A DNA stretch of 64,000 nt from contig NZ_JABAPM010000001.1 of NCBI RefSeq assembly GCF_018913465.1, positions 372,001-436,000 of the forward strand, given 5' to 3'. Source of the stretch: Arcanobacterium phocae. GTDB taxonomy: Bacteria; Actinomycetota; Actinomycetes; Actinomycetales; Actinomycetaceae. Shown here piece after piece: positions 55,050 to 63,999 of this stretch. The notes under the pieces are model-generated. The model was given only the letters and a program-made list of their open reading frames with translations, searched no databases and was not told the DNA's origin. The position numbers were made by a program, and so were the translations under genes. How positions within the stretch are numbered: the first letter of the stretch is position 1; each line of letters begins with the position of its first letter.

Positions 55050-56171
55050 TTACCAACCATATCTATAAACGTTTTTTGGTTCTTCTAATTTTCCGTATTC
55101 AACCCGTTCTTCATGGGATAGATCAGGCGTGTTAGCCGTTGGGAGAGTGAAGTTCTCGATAGGGTCGAGAGCATCAATATGCTCACGTGCCCATTGAATA
55201 AAAGTGTGCGCCTCGTCAGAGTCATCATGATCTGCTAGAGCGTTGACGAAGGCACGCAGACGTTGGAGCCTGTCCCATTCTTTATAGCCCTTTGTCAACG
55301 CTGTTTCCCACTGGTTATATTCTCTACGCCGGTTGAGGAGCAATTGACGAGCCTTTTCTGCAGCCGCTCGCTGGGCGGCCTCAATTTTTGCTTCTTCTGC
55401 ACGAATTCGTTCTTTTTCGCACTGACGTAAAACAAAAGCAATAACATTCGGAACATAGTCAATAAGTGGTTTACGATCAGTCTCCACTAGCTTCTTACTT
55501 TCGCTGAAATCCTCATTGATACGAAAGAAATTCTTACCCGATTCAATATAGTCGTATGAGCGGCCCCAATAGTATCCATTGCGTTCTTTTTCGCGTTGTT
55601 CTTCCTCCGTTAACTGATGCTTTACTCGTGAGGTATTTTCACCTATTCTCACTAGAGCTGAAATGTTGCCCATTTTCAGAGTTAATAAGGGGGTACCTAC
55701 GTTTGGATAGCTCAAGGAACGAGATAGCTCTGTTGGCTGTTCGTGTCCTTCAACTTCTATACCTAATGATTTAGCAGCAAGAATTAAATATTGGGCTGCA
55801 GTTAGCGCACGTTCGCGGGCTTCAGGATTAGTCGGAAGGACACGTGGGTGTCGTTTCAAAGAACGTACAGCCGGATGGAGTTTGCTAAAGGTGTCGGGAA
55901 TAGGTGGCAACATCGTTGAGACAATCGAAGCGGTTATCGTTGCGTGATCAACCTTTTCTTCGGAAACAGGTGCTGGTTCGGTTTTCAGGAATTCTATACC
56001 AGCGTTTGTTATTCGAGCTGTAAATTTCCCCTTGGGCCGTGTCACTTTGGCGAGCCCACGGCGTTCGAGTGCACGTGCTGAGGTTTTCCATTCGGACGAC
56101 GGCGGGTCTGTGCTTTGATCAGTATTAAGCCACTCGAGTACGCTACGTTGAGTACTGTTGACATTAAGCAT
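55050..56171 (-). CDS. Protein with N-terminal winged-helix-like and coiled-coil regions, function unknown
   Basis: This 373-residue protein is not recognised by family. Residues 1-65 look like a winged helix (SARALERRGLAKVTRPKGKFTARIT). Residues 115-225 form a mixed domain with two Ser/Arg patches. Residues 250-300 are a charged coiled coil rich in Glu, Ala and Arg (EKERIRAEEAKIEAAQRAAA). The rest is helical and acidic. Long proteins with such a coiled coil occur in actinobacterial accessory regions. It is the only long minus-strand gene within the prophage remnant and looks intact. Confidence 0.7.
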   Translation of the reverse strand: MLNVNSTQRSVLEWLNTDQSTDPPSSEWKTSARALERRGLAKVTRPKGKFTARITNAGIEFLKTEPAPVSEEKVDHATITASIVSTMLPPIPDTFSKLHPAVRSLKRHPRVLPTNPEARERALTAAQYLILAAKSLGIEVEGHEQPTELSRSLSYPNVGTPLLTLKMGNISALVRIGENTSRVKHQLTEEEQREKERNGYYWGRSYDYIESGKNFFRINEDFSESKKLVETDRKPLIDYVPNVIAFVLRQCEKERIRAEEAKIEAAQRAAAEKARQLLLNRRREYNQWETALTKGYKEWDRLQRLRAFVNALADHDDSDEAHTFIQWAREHIDALDPIENFTLPTANTPDLSHEERVEYGKLEEPKNVYRYGW

Positions 56172-56264
56172 GGCATCTCCTAAGCGAGATAGGCTTTAGA
56201 CTATTTCATCTTCGCATATTGTTTCGAATTCATGGGAAATTAACACGTTCTCACGAGACAAAAT

Positions 56265-56317
56265 TTTGCACCCAGCTACTTGATATTTGCACCCACCTAC
56301 CTCGGCATTTGCACCCA
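56265..56317. repeat. Three spaced direct repeats (TTTGCACCCA)
   Basis: TTTGCACCCA occurs at 56265-56274, 56286-56295 and 56308-56317, with periods of 21 and 22 bases. The first two share further bases (CTAC) beyond the core. Arrays of this kind are transposase-binding sites at ends of IS21-like elements, but no transposase gene is present. Confidence 0.75.
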
Positions 56318-56324
56318 CCGAAAG

Positions 56325-56345
56325 TTTTGTATCAAAAGTTGAGTA
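56325..56345 (-). repeat. Right 21-bp inverted repeat flanking the prophage region
   Basis: This is the exact reverse complement of 45908-45928. It lies eight bases after the direct-repeat array, so array and inverted repeat together look like the end of an insertion element. Confidence 0.9.
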
Positions 56346-56479
56346 TAAAGAACCAATCTGGATTGATCCCTTGAAGGTTGTGTATTTCTTTGGAAATACG
56401 TGACTTTCTGGGGTTTTTCTTTTTCCTAGGTTGTGTTGTTTGCAAAACCTCTTGCACCTGGAGCTAAGCGTAGCCGGTT

Positions 56480-56656
56480 TGTCTTAAATTATCTGACAAG
56501 AGCTACTGCGACACCCATGTAAAGACTGAGGACAAGCGTTACCAGCGCTACCAAAGTGAACCGAAAATTAACAAGCATTATGGGGCGCGATGGAAAAAGA
56601 AACGCGGTGCCTATGTTTCCCGGCATCGGTTGCATGAGGCAGAGCGCGCTCGATGA
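56480..56656 (+). pseudogene. Second phage HNH endonuclease copy, internally deleted
   Basis: The frame reads KLSDKSYCDTHVKTEDKRY, then QSEPKINKHYGARWKKKRG, matching the intact HNH protein at 46767-47144. It then jumps to the 3' part: 17 bases (CAGAGCGCGCTCGATGA, 56640-56656) are identical to 47088-47104 of the intact gene. The HNH core is missing, and stops lie upstream of 56480. It is a decayed relative, not an exact duplicate. Confidence 0.75.
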
Positions 56657-56674
56657 AGACCCTTGCATGTAAAC

Positions 56675-56947
56675 TTATAAGCTCGCATCATTCTTTGTAG
56701 GTTTAGAGGGATTTCTTTTACTTTTTGCTCGGTGGTCTTTATAGATGACGACGGCGAGGCCGCCGCATAGCGTCAAAAGTCCAAAGAGGCAGGAAACGGC
56801 AAACTCTTTCAAGCCTGCCGAACTTCCGCTGATAATCCAGTCGATGCCGCCAAGATATAGTGCAAAAGGTAACGGGATAGCAAGAATGACCGTAATCGTA
56901 AAGACGAGAGCGAGCGGTTTAGGCAAATCCTTATTCTTTCTCGCCAT
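56675..56947 (-). CDS. Small two-helix membrane protein
   Basis: This 90-residue protein has two membrane helices (about residues 12-34 and 46-68) and a basic C-terminal tail (HRAKSKRNPSKP). No family was recognised. It lies at the right edge of the prophage remnant. It might be an orphan immunity-type protein, but nothing in the sequence proves it. The gap before it (56172-56674) holds only the repeats and the HNH remnant. Confidence 0.6.
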   Translation of the reverse strand: MARKNKDLPKPLALVFTITVILAIPLPFALYLGGIDWIISGSSAGLKEFAVSCLFGLLTLCGGLAVVIYKDHRAKSKRNPSKPTKNDASL

Positions 56948-57004
56948 CTATTTTCACCAAGTTTCCTCATATTCTGGAGGATTGTTAGTGCTCCAAACTA
57001 ATAT

Positions 57005-57463
57005 CTATAGTTTTCTTTCCATATGGACAAAATTAAAAACACTCCCATTAGATGGCAGCATGCTCGTACCGGTTTCCTTGAATCCACACTTCTTGTAGAC
57101 TTTCATTGCTCTTTTGTTGAAATCTACTACTGACAGTTTGATTTTAGTTGGTTTATATTTTTTAACTATAAAGCTGATTATATAATTGAGGAACGATTCA
57201 CCTTTTCCTTGCCCGGTTAACTCTGGTCTCATTCCTAAGCCTAATGTAACTGAGTCGTCATTTGAATCAACCACAAAGTATCCTATTAAACTGCCATTTT
57301 CCTTTATAGAAAAATAGTTTTCTCTTTGTTTAGGATCAACAATTTCGTTATAGTCGTCAACATCCTCAGTCATATCGTAGAAGGAATATTGATCAGGATA
57401 TTTCCATAAATTTGCAATTTCCATTGCATCTTTTTGATCCATCTTACTAACATTCCATAGCAT
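57005..57463 (-). CDS. GNAT family N-acetyltransferase, AT-rich
   Basis: This 152-residue GNAT protein has the acetyl-CoA loop as RPELTGQGKGESFLNYI and the β4-α4 region with KLSVVDFNKRAMKVYKKCGF. Its base composition is clearly lower in GC than the flanking genes and its codons favour A and T, as expected of a recent transfer, perhaps from Firmicutes. The acetyl acceptor is unknown. Confidence 0.88.
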   Translation of the reverse strand: MLWNVSKMDQKDAMEIANLWKYPDQYSFYDMTEDVDDYNEIVDPKQRENYFSIKENGSLIGYFVVDSNDDSVTLGLGMRPELTGQGKGESFLNYIISFIVKKYKPTKIKLSVVDFNKRAMKVYKKCGFKETGTSMLPSNGSVFNFVHMERKL

Positions 57464-57797
57464 CCTACGCCTCCCTAAATCCTAATTATGTATATTGATC
57501 ATCCGTTATTTTAATGTAGTGCGCAGTGGCTGGACCCTTTTAGGGCTGACGTAGAGCAAAAGCAAGAGCATGGGGACATACTCCGTACGTGGTTTTCTTA
57601 TTTGAGGAGGGAGATAGGCATAGTTGATTGCTTAACGATGATATTGGAGAAAGTGCTGATCTACTGTATGCCGGCTTCTTCTTTGACAATGACGACGACG
57701 CGTGTTGCGTCTCATTACCAACCGTGTAACGCAAAATAGGGGTGGGAGCAAACCTAGGCAACGTGAATAAAGACATCTGGTGCTTATTCGTCGCTGA
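57464..57797. other. Gap without a supported gene
   Basis: The 334 bases hold short frames on both strands, none with a ribosome site or family likeness. One plus-strand segment near 57640-57720 (DDDACCVSLP-type reading) could be a coding remnant, but I cannot name it. Confidence 0.4.
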
Positions 57798-58799
57798 CTA
57801 GTAGGGGAGTCTCTTGCTAGCATAGCCGGATCGCACCCGCTCGATCAGCCCATAACCGGATAGCGCAGGGTATCCGTGAACCTTCTCAATCCAGCTTGTG
57901 GGTATTGCGGACAAGCCCCATCTAGCTCCGAGGAGGCTTCCAGCTATTGCTGCCACCGTGTCAGTGTCTCCTCCTCCTCGGATTGCCGTTTCTATCGCAA
58001 GCTGAAAGTGACGCGACGGTTCATCTGAAGGAATTTTGGTGGTAGTAATTGCTGACCATGCGCCCTGGAGAGCCTCCACAACCCAACCATTTCGATGGAA
58101 AGAATCAGGTGTGCGCTGTTGTGCCTCTTTTAAAGCTTTATGCCAAAAAGATTGTCTATGGTAGGGAAGTAGCTCAAGACCTTCATAAATCCCAGCAAAA
58201 GAACCATATTCGATAGCGTGAGCAATCCCCAAAGACCAGATCACACAAGCTTCGGAAGCAACTGGATCGCCATGAGTGAGCAAAGAAATCCGAGTAGCGG
58301 CATCAGCAATCACCTCTCGATCAAGATTTGGCAGGACAACAGGCGCTGTACGCATAAGTGAACCATTGCCAGCCGAACGGTTAGGCATCTGTATGTAACG
58401 TTGTTCTGATGCCCTCGCTAAAGCCTCCGCTGTGCGTTCATAACGAGAAGCATTAATGACTGAAAAGATCTGCTGACCAATTCCCTTGCCCTCGTTCTCA
58501 AACCAAGAAAACCAGCCATCGGCAATCAGTTCAAGCTCTTGGTTGCCAAAGTAGCCGCAACTCGAGATCCCAGCATCTATGATCGGGATCGACATTGCAG
58601 TGTCATCCGACCATTCACCTGGCTCAAACTCCTGTCGTCCAATCATACTAATCGGCAAAGCAGTCGGGAGCGGCTTACTGAACTCATAACCGACACCCAA
58701 AGCGTCCCCAGTGGCAAGACCAAGGACAGATCCCAGAGCACGATCAGAGTTCATGCTCATTGCGGTCACAATCTTCGGATGTGGAATCTGGTTGCTCAA
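57798..58799 (-). CDS. ADP-ribosylglycohydrolase family protein
   Basis: This 333-residue protein of the ARH/DraG family removes ADP-ribose from proteins or small molecules. The two metal-binding motifs are GEWSDDTAM (with the preceding ATGDALG) and GGDTDTVAAIAGSLLGA. The start is a TTG at 58799, chosen because GGGAGGGG lies at the right distance. Its target is unknown. It stands alone between a transferred GNAT gene and an osmolyte transporter. Confidence 0.88.
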   Translation of the reverse strand: MSNQIPHPKIVTAMSMNSDRALGSVLGLATGDALGVGYEFSKPLPTALPISMIGRQEFEPGEWSDDTAMSIPIIDAGISSCGYFGNQELELIADGWFSWFENEGKGIGQQIFSVINASRYERTAEALARASEQRYIQMPNRSAGNGSLMRTAPVVLPNLDREVIADAATRISLLTHGDPVASEACVIWSLGIAHAIEYGSFAGIYEGLELLPYHRQSFWHKALKEAQQRTPDSFHRNGWVVEALQGAWSAITTTKIPSDEPSRHFQLAIETAIRGGGDTDTVAAIAGSLLGARWGLSAIPTSWIEKVHGYPALSGYGLIERVRSGYASKRLPY

Positions 58800-59161
58800 C
58801 AGATAACCCCTCCCTAAGGTAGCGCTATTATTGCTAACTACCGGTTTACCGCAGAAATCCCGATTTTACAGTGTATTTTTGGGTGTTTTGAGTAAACACT
58901 GGGAAGTCATGCGAAGATGCGAAGAAGTACTCGATAGCACACTTAAGATTAATCATTTCCCCGTTTTGTCGGAGATAGCTTTGCGGTTGGTTATTGGCGT
59001 GACGGAGGGGTTGAATCTTGCGATTCCTAAGCTCAAGGATTGTCGGTTTTACTAGTAGCGAACTCTATTTTCCGATGTAGGACGTAGTATTTTCTTCGAA
59101 CATGTTTTAACCTTATGGGGGACGAAGCATTTGTATTATCGGTAGAAAGTGCGGTCACTCC
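58800..59161. other. Divergent gap before the OpuB-like operon
   Basis: There is no clear gene in 362 bases. A 74-codon plus-strand frame (58831-59055) exists but has no recognisable domain or ribosome site. The stretch should contain the promoters of both flanking genes. Confidence 0.4.
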
Positions 59162-60706
59162 GTGAGTGAAATTTTTGAATTGTTATGGGATAGGCAATCG
59201 TTTTTCGTTGAGCTATTTCTTCAGCATCTCCTGATTTGTTCTATCGCGATTGTGATGGCTTGTGTCATTGGAATCAGCCTTGGCATTGCTGCTACAGAGC
59301 GCAAACAAGCCCGCGGCGTCGTGATGAACACAGCGAATTTTGTCTATACGATTCCATCAATTTCGATGCTTGGTTTCTTGATTCCAGTCACTGGTATCGG
59401 CAATACAACTGCGATCATCGCACTGACTATCTATGGTTTACTCCCAATGGTTCGGTCAACTTATACCGGGTTAACGAACGTGGATCCGTTGCTCATTGAA
59501 GCTGCCCGTGGAATGGGGTCTACTGATCGGCAATTGCTGTGGAAGATCAAGATGCCGTTAGCCCTGCCAGTGATCATCTCCGGTTTACGGAATATGGTGG
59601 TCATGACAATCGCGCTCGCAGGTATCGCATCATTCGTCGCTGCTGGCGGTCTTGGTGTTGCGATCTACCGTGGAATTACGTTGAATAATACTGCGATGAC
59701 GGTGGCGGGCAGTTTACTTATTGCAATTTTAGCGCTTGTCTCAGATGCCTTGATTGGTTTGTTTGCAAAACTTATTAAACCCGGTGCTCAACGCAACCGC
59801 GTCGCTGTTTCCGCACTGGGAACTGCTTTCGTAGCTGCTCTTCTTGTGCCAATCGTGGTCGTGTTTTCTCAAGCAAGTGGGGCCACTATTCACATCGCTA
59901 CTAAACCTATGACTGAACAGTACATCATTGGTGAAATCCTGAAGCAGAAGATCGAAGCGGACAGTGATCTGACGGTACAGTTGACCCAAGGTGTCGGCGG
60001 CGGTACGTCCAATATTCAACCAGGAATGGAAAAGGGAGATTTCGATATCTACCCTGAATACACCGGAACCGGATGGGCTGCCGTGCTAAAGAATGATAGT
60101 AACTATGCACAAACTGATTTCCCGAAGTTAAGCCAGCAGTACCAAAGCGATTATGACATGGAGTGGATTACTGCATACGGGTTCCAAAATACCTACGGTA
60201 TAGCGGTCCCTGATGAACTAGCTAAAAAGTACAATCTAAAAAATATCTCCGATCTTGCCCCGATTGCAGACCAGTTAGTTATTGGAGCGGAACCTGATTT
60301 CTTTGAAAGGCTTGATGGCTACAAAGGGCTGACTGCGGCATATCGAATCAAATTTGCCGGTACCAAAGATATCGATGTTAGCTTGAAATATGAAGCTATC
60401 CGTGGTGGGCAGATTCAGGCGATGCCAATCTTCACGACCGATGGTGAATTGGCTAATTCCGGGCTAACAGTGCTGAAAGATAATCTCGGGTTCTATCCGG
60501 CCTATGACTGCATGAATGTTGTTCGTGGCGACATCTTACGCCAGTATCCACAACTACAAGGGATCTTGGAAACCCTAGCGGGAACGATTGATGAAGAAAC
60601 CATGATTTCCATGAACTCACGAGTTGAGAACGATGGCGCTACGCCAGCTGAGGTAGCTCACGACTTCCTTGCCACGTTAGACCAGACGAAAGAGGCCACA
60701 AAATGA
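59162..60706 (+). CDS. Glycine betaine/choline ABC transporter, fused permease and binding protein (OpuB type)
   Basis: This 514-residue fusion protein of an osmoprotectant importer has a permease of about six helices (residues 1-235) with the EAA-type loop EAARGMGSTDRQLLWKIKMP. It is joined to an OpuAC/OpuBC substrate-binding domain (about 245-510) with IYPEYTGTGW and FYPAYDCMNV. The binding domain should face outward, tethered by the last helix. The start is a GTG at 59162 without a good ribosome site. The ATPase gene overlaps its end. Confidence 0.9.
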   Translation: MSEIFELLWDRQSFFVELFLQHLLICSIAIVMACVIGISLGIAATERKQARGVVMNTANFVYTIPSISMLGFLIPVTGIGNTTAIIALTIYGLLPMVRSTYTGLTNVDPLLIEAARGMGSTDRQLLWKIKMPLALPVIISGLRNMVVMTIALAGIASFVAAGGLGVAIYRGITLNNTAMTVAGSLLIAILALVSDALIGLFAKLIKPGAQRNRVAVSALGTAFVAALLVPIVVVFSQASGATIHIATKPMTEQYIIGEILKQKIEADSDLTVQLTQGVGGGTSNIQPGMEKGDFDIYPEYTGTGWAAVLKNDSNYAQTDFPKLSQQYQSDYDMEWITAYGFQNTYGIAVPDELAKKYNLKNISDLAPIADQLVIGAEPDFFERLDGYKGLTAAYRIKFAGTKDIDVSLKYEAIRGGQIQAMPIFTTDGELANSGLTVLKDNLGFYPAYDCMNVVRGDILRQYPQLQGILETLAGTIDEETMISMNSRVENDGATPAEVAHDFLATLDQTKEATK

Positions 60707-61476
60707 TGTTTCAGCAGCCCAGTGAAGGTAGAGAAATCATGATTGACTTTGACAATGTGAAGAAATCATACGGGGATAAAACCATCATCGAGTCACTTTC
60801 GTTATCTGTAGAAAAGGGAGAGTTTCTCACCATTTTGGGTGAATCTGGTAGCGGTAAGTCGACTCTTTTGAAAATGATTAATGGACTCGTGACCCCAGAT
60901 AGCGGAACTATTACGGTTGCTGGCACCAAGGTCGCAACTCCGGCTCCGTCTACTCACGAATTGGTTAAATTGCGCCGGAGCATTGGATATGCAGTCCAAG
61001 GCTCAGTGCTCTTTCCGCATCTGAATGTCGCTCAAAATATTGGATACGTGCCAAAAATTTCTGGGGCATCAAAAGAAGAGATTAAAGCTGCCGTTGAGCG
61101 CGCCATTAAAATTGCTGGTCTCGATCCAGAGTTATTAGATCGAATGCCTGCCCAACTTTCTGGTGGTCAAGCTCAGCGGGTAGGGATTGCGCGGTCGATT
61201 GCTGGATGCCCGCAAATTCTGCTGATGGATGAGCCGTTTGGGGCAGTGGATGAGATTACGCGACGGTCATTGCAAGACGAGATCGTAGACATCGTCGAAC
61301 GAGAAGGCCTGACCTGCTTATTCGTCACCCATGATACCAGCGAGGCTCTCAAGCTCGGTTCTAAAGTCTTGGTGCTCAAGGATGGTGCTATCGAGCAGTA
61401 TGACACCCCGGACCAGGTAGCCAATCACGGGGCCACTGAATACGTACGTAGGCTGATCAACCATCAGCCTGCCTAA
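60703..61476 (+). CDS. Glycine betaine/choline ABC transporter ATPase (OpuBA type)
   Basis: This ATPase subunit of the osmoprotectant importer has 257 residues from the first ATG, which overlaps the previous stop (ATGA) and has AAAGAGG upstream. An ATG at 60739 gives the usual start MIDFDNVKKSYG and is an alternative. Walker A is GESGSGKST (46-54), the signature is LSGGQAQR, and Walker B is ILLMDEPFGA. It lacks the C-terminal CBS domains of OpuA/ProV types. Confidence 0.92.
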   Translation: MMFQQPSEGREIMIDFDNVKKSYGDKTIIESLSLSVEKGEFLTILGESGSGKSTLLKMINGLVTPDSGTITVAGTKVATPAPSTHELVKLRRSIGYAVQGSVLFPHLNVAQNIGYVPKISGASKEEIKAAVERAIKIAGLDPELLDRMPAQLSGGQAQRVGIARSIAGCPQILLMDEPFGAVDEITRRSLQDEIVDIVEREGLTCLFVTHDTSEALKLGSKVLVLKDGAIEQYDTPDQVANHGATEYVRRLINHQPA

Positions 61477-61490
61477 GTCATTTCCCAGCT

Positions 61491-63353
61491 CTAGTGGCGA
61501 TTACGCTTAATCCGCCGCGGGTGTAATCCGTCTGGATGTTTCATCAACCAGCGAGACCCGAACGATGATTCGTTTTCGACGGCGGACAGCGCGGCACGCT
61601 GTTGCTTATGGATCAGGCGCACTAAATCGCGTTGGGTAACCCACCCAGCAAGTGTTTCGTCGTCGTTCACCACAACAACGGCTGAGGCGTTGTTATCTAA
61701 GAGCGATGAAAGTACTTGGCTCGGAAACATCTCGGGTGTGATATACGTATGATCCAAATCGATCGCCGAAAGCGGAGTATCTGGGAAAACGCCCTCGGTT
61801 GAGACTTGTGCCCAGATTAACGAGGTGAAACAACCTGCGTATTTTCCGTTCTCATCGGTGACTGGTATGCGAGTTCCGTGGGTACGGACTAAGACGCGGT
61901 TTGCTTCGCGGATTGTGGTATCCGTCGTCACCGTAGCTGGAACGGGTGTCATGAGCTTTGCCGCCGGAACGCGCCCGACTAGAGTATGGTCAACAGGATC
62001 GTCGAGAATGTCTCCGCGGCGGATAAGTTTGGTTGTGTAGATAGTCTTGCGCGTCAGGAAACGGCTGGTAGCAGTAGCAACTACTACCGCAAGCATCATC
62101 GGCATAATCAGCGAATACTGTCCGGTCATTTCAATGATGATGAGCACTCCGGTCATGGGGGCGCGGGCAGCGCCAGCAAACGCGGCTCCCATTCCGATCA
62201 CGCCGAAAACGGATGGTGATGTGCTGGTCAGTGGCGCAATCGCCTGACCGAATGCAGAACCTACCATCGCGCCAATGAAGAGTGTTGGCGCGAAGACTCC
62301 GCCGGAACCGCCGATGCCAATGGTTGTGGCAGTAAATATTGCACGCATGAGCGCTAATAGTAGCAAGAATCCGATCGCGTATTTGCCTTCGAGAGCGTCT
62401 AGTTGGATGGGGTATCCTGAGCCATACATTTCTGGCAAGAAATAGAGCATGAGTCCGATTGCGATACCGCCAATTCCGGGGCGAGCCCATTCTGGTAGGT
62501 GGTAGACCGCGTCGATTAAGTCTTCTACCGCATAGAGAATTTTCGAAAAACCTAGCCCAGCTAGTGCGGCAATGAATCCGACCAGAATAATCAAGATAAA
62601 GTCGATGCTATTTCCTACCCGCAAAACGTAGGGGATTGCTACTACTGGTACGTCTTCTAAGAAAATGTGTCCGACCAGTGAGGAAGCAACAGCTGAGATC
62701 ACGCACATACCGAATGTCTCGGCAGTGAAATTGATAAGAATGAGTTCGAGTGCAAACACTGCGCCGGCTAGGGGAGCGTTGAATGTTGCCGCAATACCAG
62801 CGGCTGACCCGCAACCGACGAAGAGGATAACCTGGCGGGTGGTCAGATGTAGCTTATTGGCGATCGAGGATCCCAAAGCAGCCCCGACTTGGACGATTGG
62901 GCCTTCACGGCCAACTGAGCCACCGCCGCCTAAAGTTAATGCCGACGCAATAATTTTTACTACGGCAACAACGCCCGGAATTTTTCCGCCCTTGCGTTTC
63001 ACCGCGAGCATGACCTCAGGAATGCCATGGCCACGTGCTGAAGGAGCCCATTTCGTGATCATCGGGCCATATATGAATCCGGAGATAACGGGAGCGAGGA
63101 TAACGAACCATGCACCCCAACCTAAATAGCCGTGGCCAGCACCCGCATGTGCGGAATAGTCTGAGTAGCCGGTCATGAGATAGGTCCAGCCCTCGATACA
63201 GTAGTGGAATACTACCGAGGCTAAGCCGACGACGGCGCCGATTACCGCCGCGATGATAGCTAGCGTTGAACGATGGGAACCCAGGATTTTCGTAAAAGAC
63301 TTCATGCTGTCAGGTAAGCTTTCCGGTGCTGTTAAAAGACGGGGTTTAATCAT
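61491..63353 (-). CDS. ClC family chloride channel/antiporter with CBS domains
   Basis: This 620-residue protein has the ClC core of about 430 residues, with selectivity motifs GREGP (in GSVGREGPIVQ) and GSGGVFAP. The expected Glu of the gate is present in GREGP, so exchange of Cl- and H+ is likely. Two CBS domains follow (about 470-590), which may regulate by nucleotide binding. The ATG at 63353 is the longest start. A Met at 63305 would also leave the core whole. It converges with the osmolyte operon, with 14 bases between. Confidence 0.92.
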   Translation of the reverse strand: MIKPRLLTAPESLPDSMKSFTKILGSHRSTLAIIAAVIGAVVGLASVVFHYCIEGWTYLMTGYSDYSAHAGAGHGYLGWGAWFVILAPVISGFIYGPMITKWAPSARGHGIPEVMLAVKRKGGKIPGVVAVVKIIASALTLGGGGSVGREGPIVQVGAALGSSIANKLHLTTRQVILFVGCGSAAGIAATFNAPLAGAVFALELILINFTAETFGMCVISAVASSLVGHIFLEDVPVVAIPYVLRVGNSIDFILIILVGFIAALAGLGFSKILYAVEDLIDAVYHLPEWARPGIGGIAIGLMLYFLPEMYGSGYPIQLDALEGKYAIGFLLLLALMRAIFTATTIGIGGSGGVFAPTLFIGAMVGSAFGQAIAPLTSTSPSVFGVIGMGAAFAGAARAPMTGVLIIIEMTGQYSLIMPMMLAVVVATATSRFLTRKTIYTTKLIRRGDILDDPVDHTLVGRVPAAKLMTPVPATVTTDTTIREANRVLVRTHGTRIPVTDENGKYAGCFTSLIWAQVSTEGVFPDTPLSAIDLDHTYITPEMFPSQVLSSLLDNNASAVVVVNDDETLAGWVTQRDLVRLIHKQQRAALSAVENESSFGSRWLMKHPDGLHPRRIKRNRH

Positions 63354-63524
63354 GTTTAGGATACACCGGGTTACCGCATTCTTCCGATCTTAGACTAGGA
63401 GCAGTAGTGCTGGAGAGCCACTGAGAATAAAGGGTTTTCCGCGACAGCTTGCGGGATTTAGATCTCGTGCGATTTGTTAGGCATGAGCGACGGAACACAA
63501 AACGTAACTAAAATTCGGATTGTA

Positions 63525-63776
63525 TCAAGACACAGAGTCAATAGCTTTCTTCGCAGTCAAGAGGTCAGCCCCAGTGCGTTCACGGTATGTTTTAATTGCT
63601 TCTATCTTGCGTCCCGATAAAGCCAGGCGCCGCTCTTCAGCAGATACGCCGAAAATATCAACACTGCTTGCGTTATCGCCAAGACGATTTTTCAACTGGG
63701 CTACGAGTGCTAAAAGGCGTTGGTTTTCGTGACGTAGGCGTTCTATTTCTCGTGCCTGACTGAACCATTTAGACAT
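63525..63776 (-). CDS. Small protein with L7/L12 C-terminal-like segment
   Basis: This 83-residue protein starts at the ATG at 63776, with GAAAGGAC upstream. An N-terminal helical part (REIERLRHENQRLLALV) could form a coiled coil. The C-terminus KIEAIKTYRERTGADLLTAKKAID matches the L7/L12 C-terminal-domain pattern (KIxxIKxxREITGLGLKEAK). Such small proteins occur in actinobacteria and have no settled function. Confidence 0.75.
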   Translation of the reverse strand: MSKWFSQAREIERLRHENQRLLALVAQLKNRLGDNASSVDIFGVSAEERRLALSGRKIEAIKTYRERTGADLLTAKKAIDSVS

Positions 63777-63894
63777 CGTTTGTCCTTTCGTTATCAATAA
63801 CTTCTCGATTCAGACTTTAGAATTAGAGGGTATGACTGTCAACTATTTGTAGGCAGTTGGGATAAGCTGCCAAGCACAATTAATCGCGCATAAA

Positions 63895-63999
63895 TTAGTA
63901 GAATGCTGCACACGATAAAGATCCGAGGTTAACTGACGAGCTCGCCATCTCCTCAAATGTGATGCCGTCTGCGACGGCTGGATCTTCAAAGAAAATATT
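63895..63999 (-). CDS. Possible C-terminal end of a gene cut by the window edge
   Basis: A minus-strand frame is open from the window end to TAA at 63895-63897. It reads EDPAVADGITFEEMASSS in its middle and looks coding by composition (GC-rich, ordinary codons). Only 34 codons are visible, so the family cannot be named. Confidence 0.4.
   Translation of the reverse strand, partial: NIFFEDPAVADGITFEEMASSSVNLGSLSCAAFY

Noticed and set aside
45828..56345. Direct repeat of the tRNA-Ala 3' end at the right edge of the prophage (attR)
   Set aside because: No copy of the tRNA 3' sequence was found near 55000-56400, so tRNA-site integration is not shown.
57540..57776. Minus-strand 78-codon frame before the ADP-ribosylglycohydrolase gene
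   Set aside because: Low-complexity Ser-rich reading with no family match. The gap may hold decayed DNA.
58831..59055. 74-codon frame before the OpuB-like operon
   Set aside because: No ribosome site or domain. Kept only as a note in the gap entry.
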